Below are positions 27,031 through 36,286 of a DNA stretch of 57,008 nt, piece by piece. Origin of the DNA: Bordetella trematum (GTDB lineage Bacteria > Pseudomonadota > Gammaproteobacteria > Burkholderiales > Burkholderiaceae_B). Numbering within the stretch: position 1 is the stretch's first letter; each line of letters opens with the position of its first letter. The translations under genes and the position numbers were made by a program. Below the pieces are notes generated by a model. That model saw only the letters and a list, made by a program, of their open reading frames with translations. It was not told the origin of the DNA and ran no database searches. The stretch lies in contig NZ_FKBR01000050.1 of assembly GCF_900078335.1 (NCBI RefSeq), positions 1 through 57,008 on the forward strand. Direction: 5' to 3'.

Positions 27031-27612
27031 ATGACACATCCACTGCGCGTCGTGGCGGTTTCGGGCGGCATGCAACGCCCCTCCAAGGCGGCGGCCCTTA
27101 CTGAGCACCTGCTGGCGCTGATTGCCCAGGCCCTCCCCTGCGAGGCCCGCCTGATCGAACTGGGCCAGCTGGCGCCGCACTTTTCGGGCGCCGTCTGGCG
27201 CTCCCACCTGCCCGATCTGGTGGAGCAAGAACTGGCCATGGTCGAACAAGCCGATGTGCTGGTTGTCGCCACGCCGGTGTACCGCGGCTCTTATACCGGG
27301 CTGTTCAAGCACTTCTTCGACTTCATCCACCAGGATGCGCTCATCGACAAGCCCGTCCTGCTGGCTGCCACCGGCGGCAGCGAGCGCCATGCGCTGATGA
27401 TCGATCACCAGTTGCGCCCCTTGTTCAGCTTTTTCCAGGCGCGCACCTTGCCGTTGGGCGTCTACGCGACCGACAAGGATTTCATGGACTACCGCGTGCA
27501 TGACGAAGCCCTGATCCAGCGTGCCCGGCTCGCAGTCCAGCGGGCCCTGCCCCTGGTCGGGCTGACCCATCAGCCCGGATCCGCCCAGGCAAAAGAACGG
27601 GCGGCGGCCTGA
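27031..27612 (+). CDS. NADPH-dependent FMN reductase (MsuE/SsuE-like)
   Basis: A 193-residue flavodoxin-fold flavin reductase. The FMN phosphate region is VVAVSGGMQRPSKAAAL at the N-terminus, then ADVLVVATPVYRGSYTGLFKHFFD (residues 73-96), and LLAATGGSERHALMIDHQLRPLF, the MsuE/SsuE signature. It supplies reduced FMN. It directly precedes mesX and mesD, and since MesD-type methionine synthesis was reported to need MesX and oxygen, a reduced-flavin supplier fits. The Shine-Dalgarno before ATG 27031 is weak (GAAG). Confidence 0.85.
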   Translation: MTHPLRVVAVSGGMQRPSKAAALTEHLLALIAQALPCEARLIELGQLAPHFSGAVWRSHLPDLVEQELAMVEQADVLVVATPVYRGSYTGLFKHFFDFIHQDALIDKPVLLAATGGSERHALMIDHQLRPLFSFFQARTLPLGVYATDKDFMDYRVHDEALIQRARLAVQRALPLVGLTHQPGSAQAKERAAA

Positions 27613-27688
27613 AGCGGCAGCGCCCGCCAGGCCATACAGAAAATCAACACACCGGCTTCCTCTGCGGAAACCATTGCATCAGATAACA

Positions 27689-28672
27689 ATGAACCAGAAC
27701 TTTGCCTTCAGCCTCAAGAGCCTGCGTTTTGACGAGGATTACCAGCCCTCCGACAACACGCGCCTGACCACCAACTTCGCCAATCTGGCCAGGGGCGCCA
27801 GCCGCCAGGAAAACCTGCGCAATACCCTGCGGATGATAGACAACCGGTTCAACAGCCTGGCGCAATGGGACAACCCGACCGGCGATCGCTATGGCGTAGA
27901 ACTCGACATCATCTCCGCGGAGATGAGCGTCGACGCCGACGGACGCCATGACACGTTTCCGCTGATCGAAATCCTGGAGACGACCATCGTCGACAAGAAG
28001 ACCGGCCAGCGCATCCCGGGCATCGTAGGGAACAACTTCTCCTCCTATGTCCGCGACTACGACTTCAGCGTCTATCTGCTGCAACACAACCAGAACCAGC
28101 CCACTTTCAGCACCCCGGACGATTTCGGTGACCTGCACGGCAAGCTGTTCAAGCACTTTGTGGACTCCAGCGCCTACAAGGCCCGCTTCGGCAAGCCGCC
28201 GGTCATCTGCATCAGCGTCTCGACCAGCAAAACCTATCAACGCACCGACAACCAGCATCCCATTCTGGGCGTGGAATACCAGCAGGATGCGTTCTCCTCG
28301 ACGGACCAGTACTTCGAGAAAATGGGCCTGCAGGTCCGCTTCTTCATGCCGCCCGGCAGCGTGGCGCCCCTGGCCTTCTACTTCCAGGGCGACCTGCTGA
28401 ACGACTACAGCAATCTCGAGCTGATCGGCACGATCAGCACGATGGAAACATTCCAGCGCATCTACCGGCCCGAGATCTACAACGCCAACTCGCCGGCCGG
28501 CAAACGCTATCAGCCCAGCCTGAAAAACGCCGATTATTCCTCGACGCAGATCGTCTACGACCGCGAAGAGCGCAGCCAGCTCGCCGTCAAGCAGGGCAAG
28601 TTCACCGAAGAGCACTTCATCAAACCGTACAAGAACGTACTCGACCAGTGGGCCGCCGCTTACGCGCTCTGA
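27689..28672 (+). CDS. mesX: DUF1852 protein, MesX-type methionine synthase partner
   Basis: A 327-residue protein of the DUF1852 family. Recognised from MNQNFAFSLKSLRFDEDYQP, the segment TRLTTNFANLARG, and the conserved RYQPSLKNADYSSTQIVYDR near the end. Members lie next to core-MetE genes and are needed for methionine synthesis by the MesD enzyme; the exact reaction is not known. The start at ATG 27689 is favoured by the family N-terminus; a TTG at 27674 is in frame. It is followed by mesD after 28 bases, in one operon with the FMN reductase. Confidence 0.82.
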   Translation: MNQNFAFSLKSLRFDEDYQPSDNTRLTTNFANLARGASRQENLRNTLRMIDNRFNSLAQWDNPTGDRYGVELDIISAEMSVDADGRHDTFPLIEILETTIVDKKTGQRIPGIVGNNFSSYVRDYDFSVYLLQHNQNQPTFSTPDDFGDLHGKLFKHFVDSSAYKARFGKPPVICISVSTSKTYQRTDNQHPILGVEYQQDAFSSTDQYFEKMGLQVRFFMPPGSVAPLAFYFQGDLLNDYSNLELIGTISTMETFQRIYRPEIYNANSPAGKRYQPSLKNADYSSTQIVYDREERSQLAVKQGKFTEEHFIKPYKNVLDQWAAAYAL

Positions 28673-28700
28673 TCAACCCATAACAAACTGACTCATTCCT

Positions 28701-29729
28701 ATGAAAACCCTCTTGCCCACCTCCACCGCAGGCAGCCTGCCCAAACCCTCCTGGCTCGCCGAACCCGAGAAACTCTGGTCGCCCTGGAAACTGGAAGGCG
28801 ACGCTCTGGCCGAAGCCAAACAGGACGCCTTGCGCATCGCCCTGCAGGAGCAGCAAAGCGCCGGCATCGACATCGTCAGCGACGGTGAACAGACCCGCCA
28901 GCACTTCGTCACGACCTTCATCGAACACCTCAGCGGCGTCGACTTCGAAAAGCGTGAAACCGTGCGCATCCGCGACCGCTACGACGCCAGCGTCCCCACC
29001 GTCGTGGGCGCGGTCAGCCGCCCCAAGCCCGTCTTTGTCGAGGACGCCAGGTTTCTGCGCCAGCAGACCAGGCAGCCCATCAAGTGGGCCCTGCCCGGCC
29101 CCATGACGATGATCGACACGCTCTATGACGCTCACTACAAGAGCCGCGAAAAACTCGCCTGGGAATTCGCCAAGCTCCTGAACCAGGAGGCCAAGGAACT
29201 CGAAGCCGCCGGCGTCGATATCATCCAGTTCGACGAACCCGCCTTCAACGTCTTCTTCGACGAAGTCAATGACTGGGGCATCGCCACCCTCGAACGCGCG
29301 ATCGAAGGCCTCAAATGCGAAACTGCCGTCCATATCTGCTACGGCTACGGCATCAAGGCCAACACCGACTGGAAAAAGACGCTCGGCTCCGAATGGCGCC
29401 AGTACGAAGAGTCCTTCCCCAAACTGCAGCAATCCGGCATCGATATCATCTCGCTGGAATGCCAGAACTCCCACGTGCCCATGGACCTGATCGAACTCAT
29501 CCGGGGCAAGAAAGTGATGGTGGGCGCCATCGACGTGGCCACCAACACCATCGAAACCCCGGAAGACGTCGCCAACACCCTGCGAAAAGCCCTGAAGTTC
29601 GTGGACGCCGACAAGCTCTATCCCAGCACCAACTGCGGCATGGCCCCCCTGCCCCGCCACGTCGCCCGCGGCAAACTGCACGCCCTGGCCGCTGGCGCGG
29701 CCCTCATCCGCGGCGAACTCGGCGTCTGA
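28701..29729 (+). CDS. mesD: Core-MetE methionine synthase, MesD type
   Basis: A 342-residue protein equal to the C-terminal catalytic half of cobalamin-independent MetE. The zinc ligands are visible: His-x-Cys in TAVHICYGYGI near residue 215, Glu in SLECQNSH near 253, and Cys in STNCGMAP near 319. The substrate motif IVSDGEQTRQ is near residue 57, and DEPAFNVFFDEVNDWG near 175. It lacks the MetE N-terminal folate-binding half, as in folate-independent MesD. It transfers a methyl group to homocysteine. A strong terminator follows at 29811. Confidence 0.85.
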   Translation: MKTLLPTSTAGSLPKPSWLAEPEKLWSPWKLEGDALAEAKQDALRIALQEQQSAGIDIVSDGEQTRQHFVTTFIEHLSGVDFEKRETVRIRDRYDASVPTVVGAVSRPKPVFVEDARFLRQQTRQPIKWALPGPMTMIDTLYDAHYKSREKLAWEFAKLLNQEAKELEAAGVDIIQFDEPAFNVFFDEVNDWGIATLERAIEGLKCETAVHICYGYGIKANTDWKKTLGSEWRQYEESFPKLQQSGIDIISLECQNSHVPMDLIELIRGKKVMVGAIDVATNTIETPEDVANTLRKALKFVDADKLYPSTNCGMAPLPRHVARGKLHALAAGAALIRGELGV

Positions 29730-29810
29730 GGTCCTGCACCTGCGCGGCCATCTCCCATGAAGGTCGGGCAGCGCCGCCGGCAAAGCACCCGCCTTTCCCC
29801 CGGCAAAACA

Positions 29811-29836
29811 AAAAAGGCGCTTCGGCGCCTTTTTTC
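29811..29836 (+). terminator. Rho-independent terminator after mesD
   Basis: Stem GGCGC-TTCG-GCGCC with flanking A and T runs, ending in TTTTTT. The UUCG tetraloop makes a stable hairpin. It lies 82 bases after the mesD stop. The A-run upstream also makes it work on the opposite strand. Confidence 0.85.
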
Positions 29837-30446
29837 TTTGCCGGCAAGATCACCCGGCAGCGATCCGGCAGCAAACACGCCTGAACGAACCCGTTTTCCC
29901 GGCACAGCCTGGAATGCGCAAGCTCGCCCAATCGCAGTCAAGCCAGGCCCGGATCGCGCGCCCCCGCAACCAGGTCTCGGGATAATCGTGACCGGCGCAG
30001 GGATATTGCAGGCCAGAACCTGCGCTTGCAGCGCCGCCCAGCCAGGTCGGGACGCCGCCTTGATTTGAGTTTAAATACCCAATAATCAATAATTTCAGAT
30101 TCCTGGCAAGCCCGGAGGCGGTTAAGGGCTTCGCTCAACCGCCACGGAACTCCTCGGGGAAACGCAGAGGCGGTCAGGCCCCCGGCTTGATGTGCAGATC
30201 AGATTGAGAAGACGTGTTCCGCTTGATTTTCGCCCGGCGATACCGCTTCGGAACACGCATCCACTGCCTCCCCGCCCACCGCCTGATGCCTGCGTCCTGG
30301 CGAAACCAAAACAACGTAGCAATCCGGATCGGCGACGACAAACAGGCCGGCAGAAATGCCGCTCCCGCGGCCTTCACATTCACGCCCTACCGGAGCGGCG
30401 CCAAGCGCGATATTCCAACGCCGCCCTGGATCGACAAGACTGAGCG
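29837..30446. other. Non-coding stretch before the helicase gene
   Basis: No supported gene. A hairpin GGCGGTT (30117-30123)/AACCGCC (30137-30143) lies in the middle, just after a locally AT-rich segment (30065-30105). Open frames across 30190-30440 have no recognisable protein features. The AT-rich segment may hold the helicase promoter. Confidence 0.3.
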
Positions 30447-33400
30447 ATGAGCGACCCGAAACACCGAAATAACTCGTGGCATACGCCAGCGAGCGTCAAT
30501 CCTCACGACACGGTTTCCCCGTTTCGTGACAGCTCGGGTACGACGCAGCCTCCCCCACCGCCACACACCCGGCCCAGCGTGGCACACGGGGAGAAAAAAG
30601 AATGGACGCCCTCGTGGTGGGGCCGTCATCTGACCCGGTCGGCAGATTGGCATCTGCGTCTGGATCACCTGAAACTCAGCTTGACGGTGAACGGCCGTGT
30701 CTACCCGGTCAACGTCGAAGATGAAAGCGCCTACCGCATCCATGCCGGAACATTCTGGACGGATATCACGCTCCACCCCGGTCAAAGCCAGGAAATCAAA
30801 GCCGATGGCCTGCCCAATGCGCAAGGCAGCACCCTCATTCAGGCGCTCAATCTCGCTCTGGCAGAGAAACGCCTGCGCGAGGACCTGACGTTTATTCAGA
30901 ACGGGCAACGCAGCATCGATGACTGGCTGAGCCTCAAGACCCGCCAGGAACGTAGTTGCGCGGAGCAACGACGCTGGTTCACGCATGAGCAACAAGCGGC
31001 CTTGCTGGCAGCGCGCCCGGACATTCCGCTCGACGCGCTTCGCTCCCGCCTGAAGAAGCCCGGCGTGGCCACGCGTCTGGGAGCCTCGGCCGCGGCAATC
31101 GAACACTCCCTCGCCGCCTGGCAAACCGACCATGCAGCCCACTGGGCCACGCTCAATGCCGCCCATGTCGAACGAGAGCTGGTCGCCTGCAAGACACTGC
31201 TGGACCGCGTGGAGAGCAAACCCCTTACCCCGGAACAGGCTCGCGCCGTCGTGTGTTTTGACAACCGCGTGCAAGTCATCGCCTCTGCCGGCTCGGGCAA
31301 GACCTCCACCATGGTGGCCAAGGCCGCTTACGCCATCCATCGCGGCTTGGTTGATCCCAAGCGCATCATTCTCCTGGCATTCAACAAACAGGCTGCGCAA
31401 GAACTCAAGGAACGCGCGGCCCAGGCATTCGAACGACTGGGAATGAGCAATGTCGAAGTAGCAGCATCCACCTTCCACGCGCTGGGTCTGCGCCTCATCG
31501 GCAAGGCGACGGGAGAGAAGCCCGATATTCCCGACTGGGCCACGGACCCGGCCGGCGGCGTGCGCATGCTCACCGGGATCGTCGATCAATTGAAAGACAG
31601 CTCTCCCACGTTTCGCCGTCAATGGGATCTGTTCCGCTTTGTCTTCGGCCGCAGCCTGCCCCCCTTCGGCGCACCGGAAGCCGCTGACGTATGGGACGCC
31701 CAGGGCCAAGGCGCGCTGCTCACCAACCGTGGCGAACGGGTAAAGAGCATGGAAGAGGTCATGATTGCCAACCTCCTCTTTCTGAACGGCGTGAATTACC
31801 GCTACGAGGCACCTTACCCCCACCGCACCGCCGACGAAGAGCACCGCCAATACAAACCCGACTTCTATTACCCCGACATTGACCTGTACCACGAGCACTT
31901 TGCCCTCAACGCCGAAGGCAAGCCGCCAGAACACTTTGCAGGCTACCTCGACGGGGTCATCTGGAAGCGCCAACTGCATGCGGAGAAAGGCACGGCCCTG
32001 TTTGAAACCACCTCCCACGGCTTACGTGACGGCGACGACCTCGCCCGCCTGGAACGGGAGCTGACCGGCCGCGGGCTCGTGCTCGACCCCAACCCGGACC
32101 GGAAAATTCCAAACGAGGGACAACGCCCCCTGGAATCACTCGAACTGATCGGCTTGATGCGCACCTTCATGAGCCACGCCAAAAGCAATGGATTGCGCCC
32201 GGCGGATTTGCAGCGAAGGCTGGACGACATGCCCAAAGGCAGCTTCAAGCTTCGCCACCAGATGTTCCTGGATCTCGCCACCCCTGTCATGAAGGCATGG
32301 GACGAAGCGCTCGCGGCCGAGAGCGCGATCGACTTTGAAGACATGCTCAACCTGGCCGCCGATCATCTGGAAAATAACCGCGTGGCATCCCCCTACGACC
32401 TCGTGATGGCCGACGAATTTCAGGACGCCTCCCGTGCCAGAGCCAGGTTGTGTCGCGCCCTGGTGAGAACTTCAGGCCGATTCTTTTTTGCCGTCGGCGA
32501 CGATTGGCAATCCATCAACCGTTTCGCGGGGGCCGACGTCTCCGTGATGGCGAATTTTAAAGACTGGTTCGGCCATGGCCAGGTGCTCAAACTCGAACAG
32601 ACCTTCCGTTGCCCTCAGGCGCTGTGCGACGTATCGGGTGCATTCGTATCCAAGAATCCCAACCAACTCCCCAAACGAGTGCACTCGTCCACACCGGCAC
32701 AGGGCCCGGCACTCCAGGCGTTTCAAGTCGACAACAAAGGCGAACTGGCCGACGCCATCGACCAATTCGTCATGGACTTGGCCCGGGGTGTGCGCGAGGG
32801 CACGATCCCATTGGGGCGCAACGGAAAAATTTCCATTTATGTGCTGGGCCGCTACAACGCCGATCGGCAATATGTGCCGGCCAACCCGGAACGCTTCAAC
32901 CGCTGGGTGGAAATATCGTTCCTCACCATTCACCGCGCCAAAGGCAGTGAAGCCGACTACGTCATCCTGCCGGAGATGATCAGCGCCCCGCGCCGGCGTA
33001 GCTTTCCCAACACCCGCACGGACGACCCGGTGCTGGAGCTGGCCATGCCCAGGGCAGACAACTACCCCTTGGCAGAAGAACGCAGGCTGTTCTACGTGGC
33101 CCTGACCCGGGCCCGGCGCGGCGTGGCAATGTTCACGGCCCAGGGCCAATGCTCGACATTTCTCCGGGAGCTTCAGGAAGAGGGAGCCGTGGCCCTGACT
33201 GACATGCAAGGCAAGCCCGTCCAGGAAGACCGCTGCCCGGCTTGCAAACAGGGCGCGCTGGTCCTACGAACGGGCCCCTACGGAACATTTAGCGCCTGCT
33301 CCAATTACCCGGTGTGCAGCTATAAGCCCAAGCCGCGCAATATCGCCTCGCCGCCACTTGCAGCGTCACCTGCATCACCTCGCCCCTTGAAGCCGGTGCG

Positions 33401-33974
33401 CACGCCCGCCGCGTCGCGCGAGCTTCCGGATCCCTCCGCCCCCCGGCCGAAACGGACATTCTCCGCCCTGTTTCAGTCCTTTAGCGCTGGGGTGGCAGAG
33501 ATCAGCCATCACATCTCTCGCGCCAGTGCCCTTCAAGCGGGCACGTCAGAACTCAAGCATCAACTCTTCGCCGAAAAGACCGCCATCGAAAGTGCCCTGG
33601 AAATGGCTAGAACGGCAATCGAACGCGAAAGGCACATGCAAAACCCGCACTTCAAAGAAGTCTACGAACGACTGACCGCCGCCGTCAGGGGCCAGGGTAA
33701 CCGCACTCCCGCTGCGCCCAGCCCGGCAGACGAAACCCCTCTGCCCTCTTTTCTGCGGACACAGCGCCACCCAGACGAAGAGTTCGAAGCAGTCATTCAA
33801 CACGCCTTCGACGACCTCCAGCAAGAACGTGAAGCCTTCCTGTCGGTCATTCATGGTGAGTTGACGAGCGACCCGCTACTTCGCCGCCACTTTCTCGTAT
33901 CACTGGAAAAACTCAAGGCCGGGCGCTACCAATCCGCCCTCGACCCCGGCGCATCCTGGGCACGCCATCGCTGA
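30447..33974 (+). CDS. HelD-like superfamily 1 helicase with embedded nuclease-like segment and topoisomerase zinc ribbon
   Basis: A 1175-residue protein. The Walker A (ASAGSGKTSTMV) is near residue 280, Walker B (MADEFQDAS) near 655, motif V (TIHRAKGSEADYV) near 830 and motif VI (VALTRARRGV) near 885. An N-terminal HelD domain precedes (WWGRHLTRSADWHLRLDHL). Between motifs I and II lies a PD-(D/E)XK-like region: SMEEVMIANLLFLNGVNYRY, PDFYYPDIDLYHEHF (near 470-484), YLDGVIWKRQLH. After the helicase core comes a four-cysteine zinc ribbon (CPACK ... SACSNYPVCSYKP, near 930-955) and a 220-residue Pro-rich/coiled-coil tail. It stands alone. DNA repair is the conservative role; defence is possible. 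Confidence 0.83.
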   Translation: MSDPKHRNNSWHTPASVNPHDTVSPFRDSSGTTQPPPPPHTRPSVAHGEKKEWTPSWWGRHLTRSADWHLRLDHLKLSLTVNGRVYPVNVEDESAYRIHAGTFWTDITLHPGQSQEIKADGLPNAQGSTLIQALNLALAEKRLREDLTFIQNGQRSIDDWLSLKTRQERSCAEQRRWFTHEQQAALLAARPDIPLDALRSRLKKPGVATRLGASAAAIEHSLAAWQTDHAAHWATLNAAHVERELVACKTLLDRVESKPLTPEQARAVVCFDNRVQVIASAGSGKTSTMVAKAAYAIHRGLVDPKRIILLAFNKQAAQELKERAAQAFERLGMSNVEVAASTFHALGLRLIGKATGEKPDIPDWATDPAGGVRMLTGIVDQLKDSSPTFRRQWDLFRFVFGRSLPPFGAPEAADVWDAQGQGALLTNRGERVKSMEEVMIANLLFLNGVNYRYEAPYPHRTADEEHRQYKPDFYYPDIDLYHEHFALNAEGKPPEHFAGYLDGVIWKRQLHAEKGTALFETTSHGLRDGDDLARLERELTGRGLVLDPNPDRKIPNEGQRPLESLELIGLMRTFMSHAKSNGLRPADLQRRLDDMPKGSFKLRHQMFLDLATPVMKAWDEALAAESAIDFEDMLNLAADHLENNRVASPYDLVMADEFQDASRARARLCRALVRTSGRFFFAVGDDWQSINRFAGADVSVMANFKDWFGHGQVLKLEQTFRCPQALCDVSGAFVSKNPNQLPKRVHSSTPAQGPALQAFQVDNKGELADAIDQFVMDLARGVREGTIPLGRNGKISIYVLGRYNADRQYVPANPERFNRWVEISFLTIHRAKGSEADYVILPEMISAPRRRSFPNTRTDDPVLELAMPRADNYPLAEERRLFYVALTRARRGVAMFTAQGQCSTFLRELQEEGAVALTDMQGKPVQEDRCPACKQGALVLRTGPYGTFSACSNYPVCSYKPKPRNIASPPLAASPASPRPLKPVRTPAASRELPDPSAPRPKRTFSALFQSFSAGVAEISHHISRASALQAGTSELKHQLFAEKTAIESALEMARTAIERERHMQNPHFKEVYERLTAAVRGQGNRTPAAPSPADETPLPSFLRTQRHPDEEFEAVIQHAFDDLQQEREAFLSVIHGELTSDPLLRRHFLVSLEKLKAGRYQSALDPGASWARHR

Positions 33975-34082
33975 TCAACCCGGCCGGACACACACAGCCG
34001 AGGCGCAGGCGGCTACCCCCGGGGAGGCCGCCGCAGAGCAAGCAGAAACCTGTCTGGCCTCGTCGTGCCAGGGCAGAAACGA

Positions 34083-34130
34083 ACGTAAGCGGGGTGCCGG
34101 CATTGTCCAATGCCGGCACCCCGCTTACGT
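34083..34130. repeat. Perfect 22-bp-arm inverted repeat
   Basis: Arms 34083-34104 and 34109-34130 are perfectly complementary around a GTCC loop. It lies between the convergent helicase and yjdM genes. There is no T-run on either side, so it is not a textbook Rho-independent terminator, though a strong stem alone may halt or protect transcripts. Confidence 0.8.
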
Positions 34131-34215
34131 CCGGCCGACTCTACTTTAGTCAAGCCATCCCATCCCATCACGCTCACAATAGACGTTCAGCGACACCCCC
34201 TGCGAGCCGCGAGGC

Positions 34216-34566
34216 TTACTCCGACACCTTCCTCACAAACTCCGTTTTCAGACTCATCGCGCCGAAACCGTCGATTTTGCAATCGATATCGTGGTCCCTG
34301 TCGACCAGCCGGATATTCTTCACCTTGGTACCCACCTTGACCACCCCGGCCGACCCCTTGAGCTTCAGGTCCTTGATGACCGTCACGGTATCGCCGTCCT
34401 GCAGCACATTGCCCGCCGCATCACGATAGACCTTCTCATCGTCACCCGCGGCAGCACCCGCCTCCGAGGCCGACCACTCATGGGCGCACTCCGGACAGAC
34501 GAGCATGGCTTGGTCTTCATACACGAAGGTGGAATTGCATTTCGGGCAAGGCGGCAAAGTAGTCAT
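34216..34566 (-). CDS. yjdM: Zinc-ribbon PhnA/YjdM family protein
   Basis: A 116-residue protein. An N-terminal zinc ribbon ([21 protein letters not shown], residues 7-27, four Cys) is followed by the PhnA domain with [19 protein letters not shown] and the C-terminal [20 protein letters not shown]. Despite the name PhnA the family is not shown to act on phosphonates. The start at 34566 matches the family N-terminus; a CCCCCGGGGG palindrome lies upstream near 34615. It marks the last clearly chromosomal gene before the variable region. Confidence 0.9.
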   Translation of the reverse strand: MTTLPPCPKCNSTFVYEDQAMLVCPECAHEWSASEAGAAAGDDEKVYRDAAGNVLQDGDTVTVIKDLKLKGSAGVVKVGTKVKNIRLVDRDHDIDCKIDGFGAMSLKTEFVRKVSE

Positions 34567-34956
34567 TGATCTCGCGTGCGGTAAAACATTCAAAGTCAGG
34601 ACAGCCAAGTATAGCCCCCGGGGGTTTATTGCTGCCTTGCCGCCTGGGGCGGTGCACTACACGGCGTGCCAGCACGATAGTTTGTCGCCGCTAATCCCCA
34701 GGAAAAACGAATGCTATCGTGAGCCGCTATGAACACGACTGAACTGGCGAACCGGGGCTCCATACCGCATCCTGCCTATATACCAAATACTGTGATGCCG
34801 TTGAGATGCGCGTCGACCGTTCCGTCGCTGGCTCTCGAAACTGTGTAGACGAGTGACCTTGCATCAAGAATGCGTAAAACACGGTGAGCTGGCTGGAGCA
34901 CACCCAAACCTGGACAAGATGACAAAGCTGCCAAACCAAGCAAGCGGTATTGCGAA
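34567..34956. other. 390-bp stretch without a supported gene
   Basis: Contains a CCCCCGGGGG palindrome (about 34614-34623) near the yjdM start and lower-GC DNA from 34700. A 39-codon frame from ATG 34730 has no Shine-Dalgarno of note and no recognisable sequence. Nothing else seen. Confidence 0.3.
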
Positions 34957-35289
34957 ATGCATAACCCAAAGCGCAGCGATGAGGCCCGTCGCGCCTATCA
35001 ACGCGACCGAAGATTCATGGCAGGGTATGAGAGTTTGATGGAGGCCATCTGGTCGCAAGGCATCAATAGCGGCTCTTTGCCCACTTGGGATATCGAGGCA
35101 CACGCTTACGTCCGGCGCGAGGCCTACCGGCTTCTCCAAGAAATCCAATCGCCCAAAGCAGCTGCCAGCACTATTGACGATCTCCTCGCCCAAGGGTTGA
35201 GTCAAGCAGCCATCGCCCGTGAGCTCTGCGTCTCACGTCAGGCTGTTTCGGCTGCTATCAAACGTCACAAGCACAGGGAAACCCTCTGA
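34957..35289 (+). CDS. Small helix-turn-helix protein, function unknown
   Basis: A 110-residue basic protein. The C-terminal part, DLLAQGLSQAAIARELCVSR followed by QAVSAAIKRH, is a clear helix-turn-helix of the resolvase/sigma-like type. The N-terminal half (KRSDEARRAYQRDRRFMAGY) is charged and helical with no recognised domain. Codon use is less GC-rich than the flanking chromosome. The ribosome binding site is weak. It lies in the variable region between yjdM and the guaA-associated island and may be a remnant of an older insertion. Confidence 0.55.
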   Translation: MHNPKRSDEARRAYQRDRRFMAGYESLMEAIWSQGINSGSLPTWDIEAHAYVRREAYRLLQEIQSPKAAASTIDDLLAQGLSQAAIARELCVSRQAVSAAIKRHKHRETL

Positions 35290-35441
35290 ATCGATCACGA
35301 ACGATACTTGCAAGGTAACTAATCAGAAAACCGAGCTTACCGTCCCTGGTCCACTCATGTGATGGCAGCTTTCGATCCAAAGCTATTTATCACTTTCTCC
35401 TGTGGTAGCGTTGTATTTCACGCTTACCAAGGGGTTCTTCA

Positions 35442-35954
35442 ATGCTGATAATCTTTGGCGGTCTACCGGGCTCTGGGAAAAGCACCATTGCGCAGCTTTT
35501 AGTGCAAAGGCGACCCGCTGCTTATTTGCGCGTCGATGCAATTGAACACGCTATCCTCCAGTCGGGAGGCCAAAAAAGCGTTGGCCCGACAGGGTATATG
35601 GTGGCCTATGAACTCGCCACATCGAACTTGGAGCTAGGTGTGCCGGTGATCGCCGATAGCGTGAATCCACTGAAAATAACCCGACGCACTTGGCGCGAAG
35701 TGGCAATCAAAACGGCTTCACCATTTATCGAAGTTGAAGTTGTGTGTTCGGACCGGGTAGAGCATAAGCGGCGAGTGGTGAGCCGGAAGTCCGATATCCC
35801 TGGATTCAAGCTACCGACATGGGATAGCGTTGTCTCGCGAGACTATGAGCCGTGGCAATCGATGCGTCTGAAAATAGACACAGCACTAACCAGCGCGGAT
35901 GCAGCCGCAGAACTGATTTTGAAGCAATGGAGCGTAGCTCCCGCAAACTGCTAA
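35442..35954 (+). CDS. P-loop kinase-like protein (AAA family ATPase)
   Basis: A 170-residue protein starting at once with a Walker A, MLIIFGGLPGSGKSTIAQLL. The segment YLRVDAIEHAILQSGG corresponds to the nucleotide/substrate-binding region of small P-loop kinases related to gluconate kinase, chloramphenicol phosphotransferase and zeta-type kinases. The lid-like segment CSDRVEHKRRVVSRKSDIPG holds Arg residues. The acceptor substrate is unknown. Lower GC than neighbours. No antitoxin-like gene is directly adjacent. Confidence 0.72.
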   Translation: MLIIFGGLPGSGKSTIAQLLVQRRPAAYLRVDAIEHAILQSGGQKSVGPTGYMVAYELATSNLELGVPVIADSVNPLKITRRTWREVAIKTASPFIEVEVVCSDRVEHKRRVVSRKSDIPGFKLPTWDSVVSRDYEPWQSMRLKIDTALTSADAAAELILKQWSVAPANC

Positions 35955-36100
35955 ATGTCTGCTTCTGGCCGATAGCCGCCCAGCGTAACTCCTTGCAACA
36001 TCAAGGTAGATGGTAATCCCCCCTGACACCAGGTTTGATGCCATGAAAAACTCATGCTTGGCACTGCCTGAAGATGCGAGACAGTACCACACCAAAAAAT

Positions 36101-36184
36101 AAAAAAGCCCGCAATTACGCGGGCTTAACGGCTTTTTATGCCGTGTCGTGCCTGGCCATGCCAGACGCGGGATCACTCCCACTC
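36101..36184. repeat. att site, distal end of the island (84-bp direct repeat)
   Basis: Matches 48461-48544 at 74 of 84 positions, in the same orientation. The longest perfect block is TGCCAGACGCGGGATCA (36159-36175), followed by one mismatch and TCCCACTC. On the minus strand it encodes the last guaA codons (EWE stop) and a copy of the guaA terminator hairpin GCCCGC-AATTAC-GCGGGC with a T-run. This is the expected product of integration at the guaA 3' end. Confidence 0.9.
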
Positions 36185-36244
36185 TATTATCAATAGTCAT
36201 AAAATTTTCATATAAATCAATAGATTAAGAAATATAACTAATTA

Positions 36245-36265
36245 GATACCATGAAATATACCATG
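36245..36265. promoter_or_regulatory. Candidate integrase arm-type sites, left end
   Basis: Two copies of ATACCATG (36246-36253 and 36258-36265) lie 12 bases apart, about 60-80 bp inside the left repeat. The same octamer occurs near the right end (48252, 48321 in part, and 48348 inverted). Positions near both ends suggest arm-binding sites for the integrase or its excisionase. Confidence 0.4.
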
Positions 36266-36286
36266 CCCATCACCTTACCTGGGACG

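Noticed and set aside
34567..36184. A second tandem island left of the distal att site
   Set aside because: No further copy of the TGCCAGACGCGGGATCA block, integrase or att-like repeat was found to the left.
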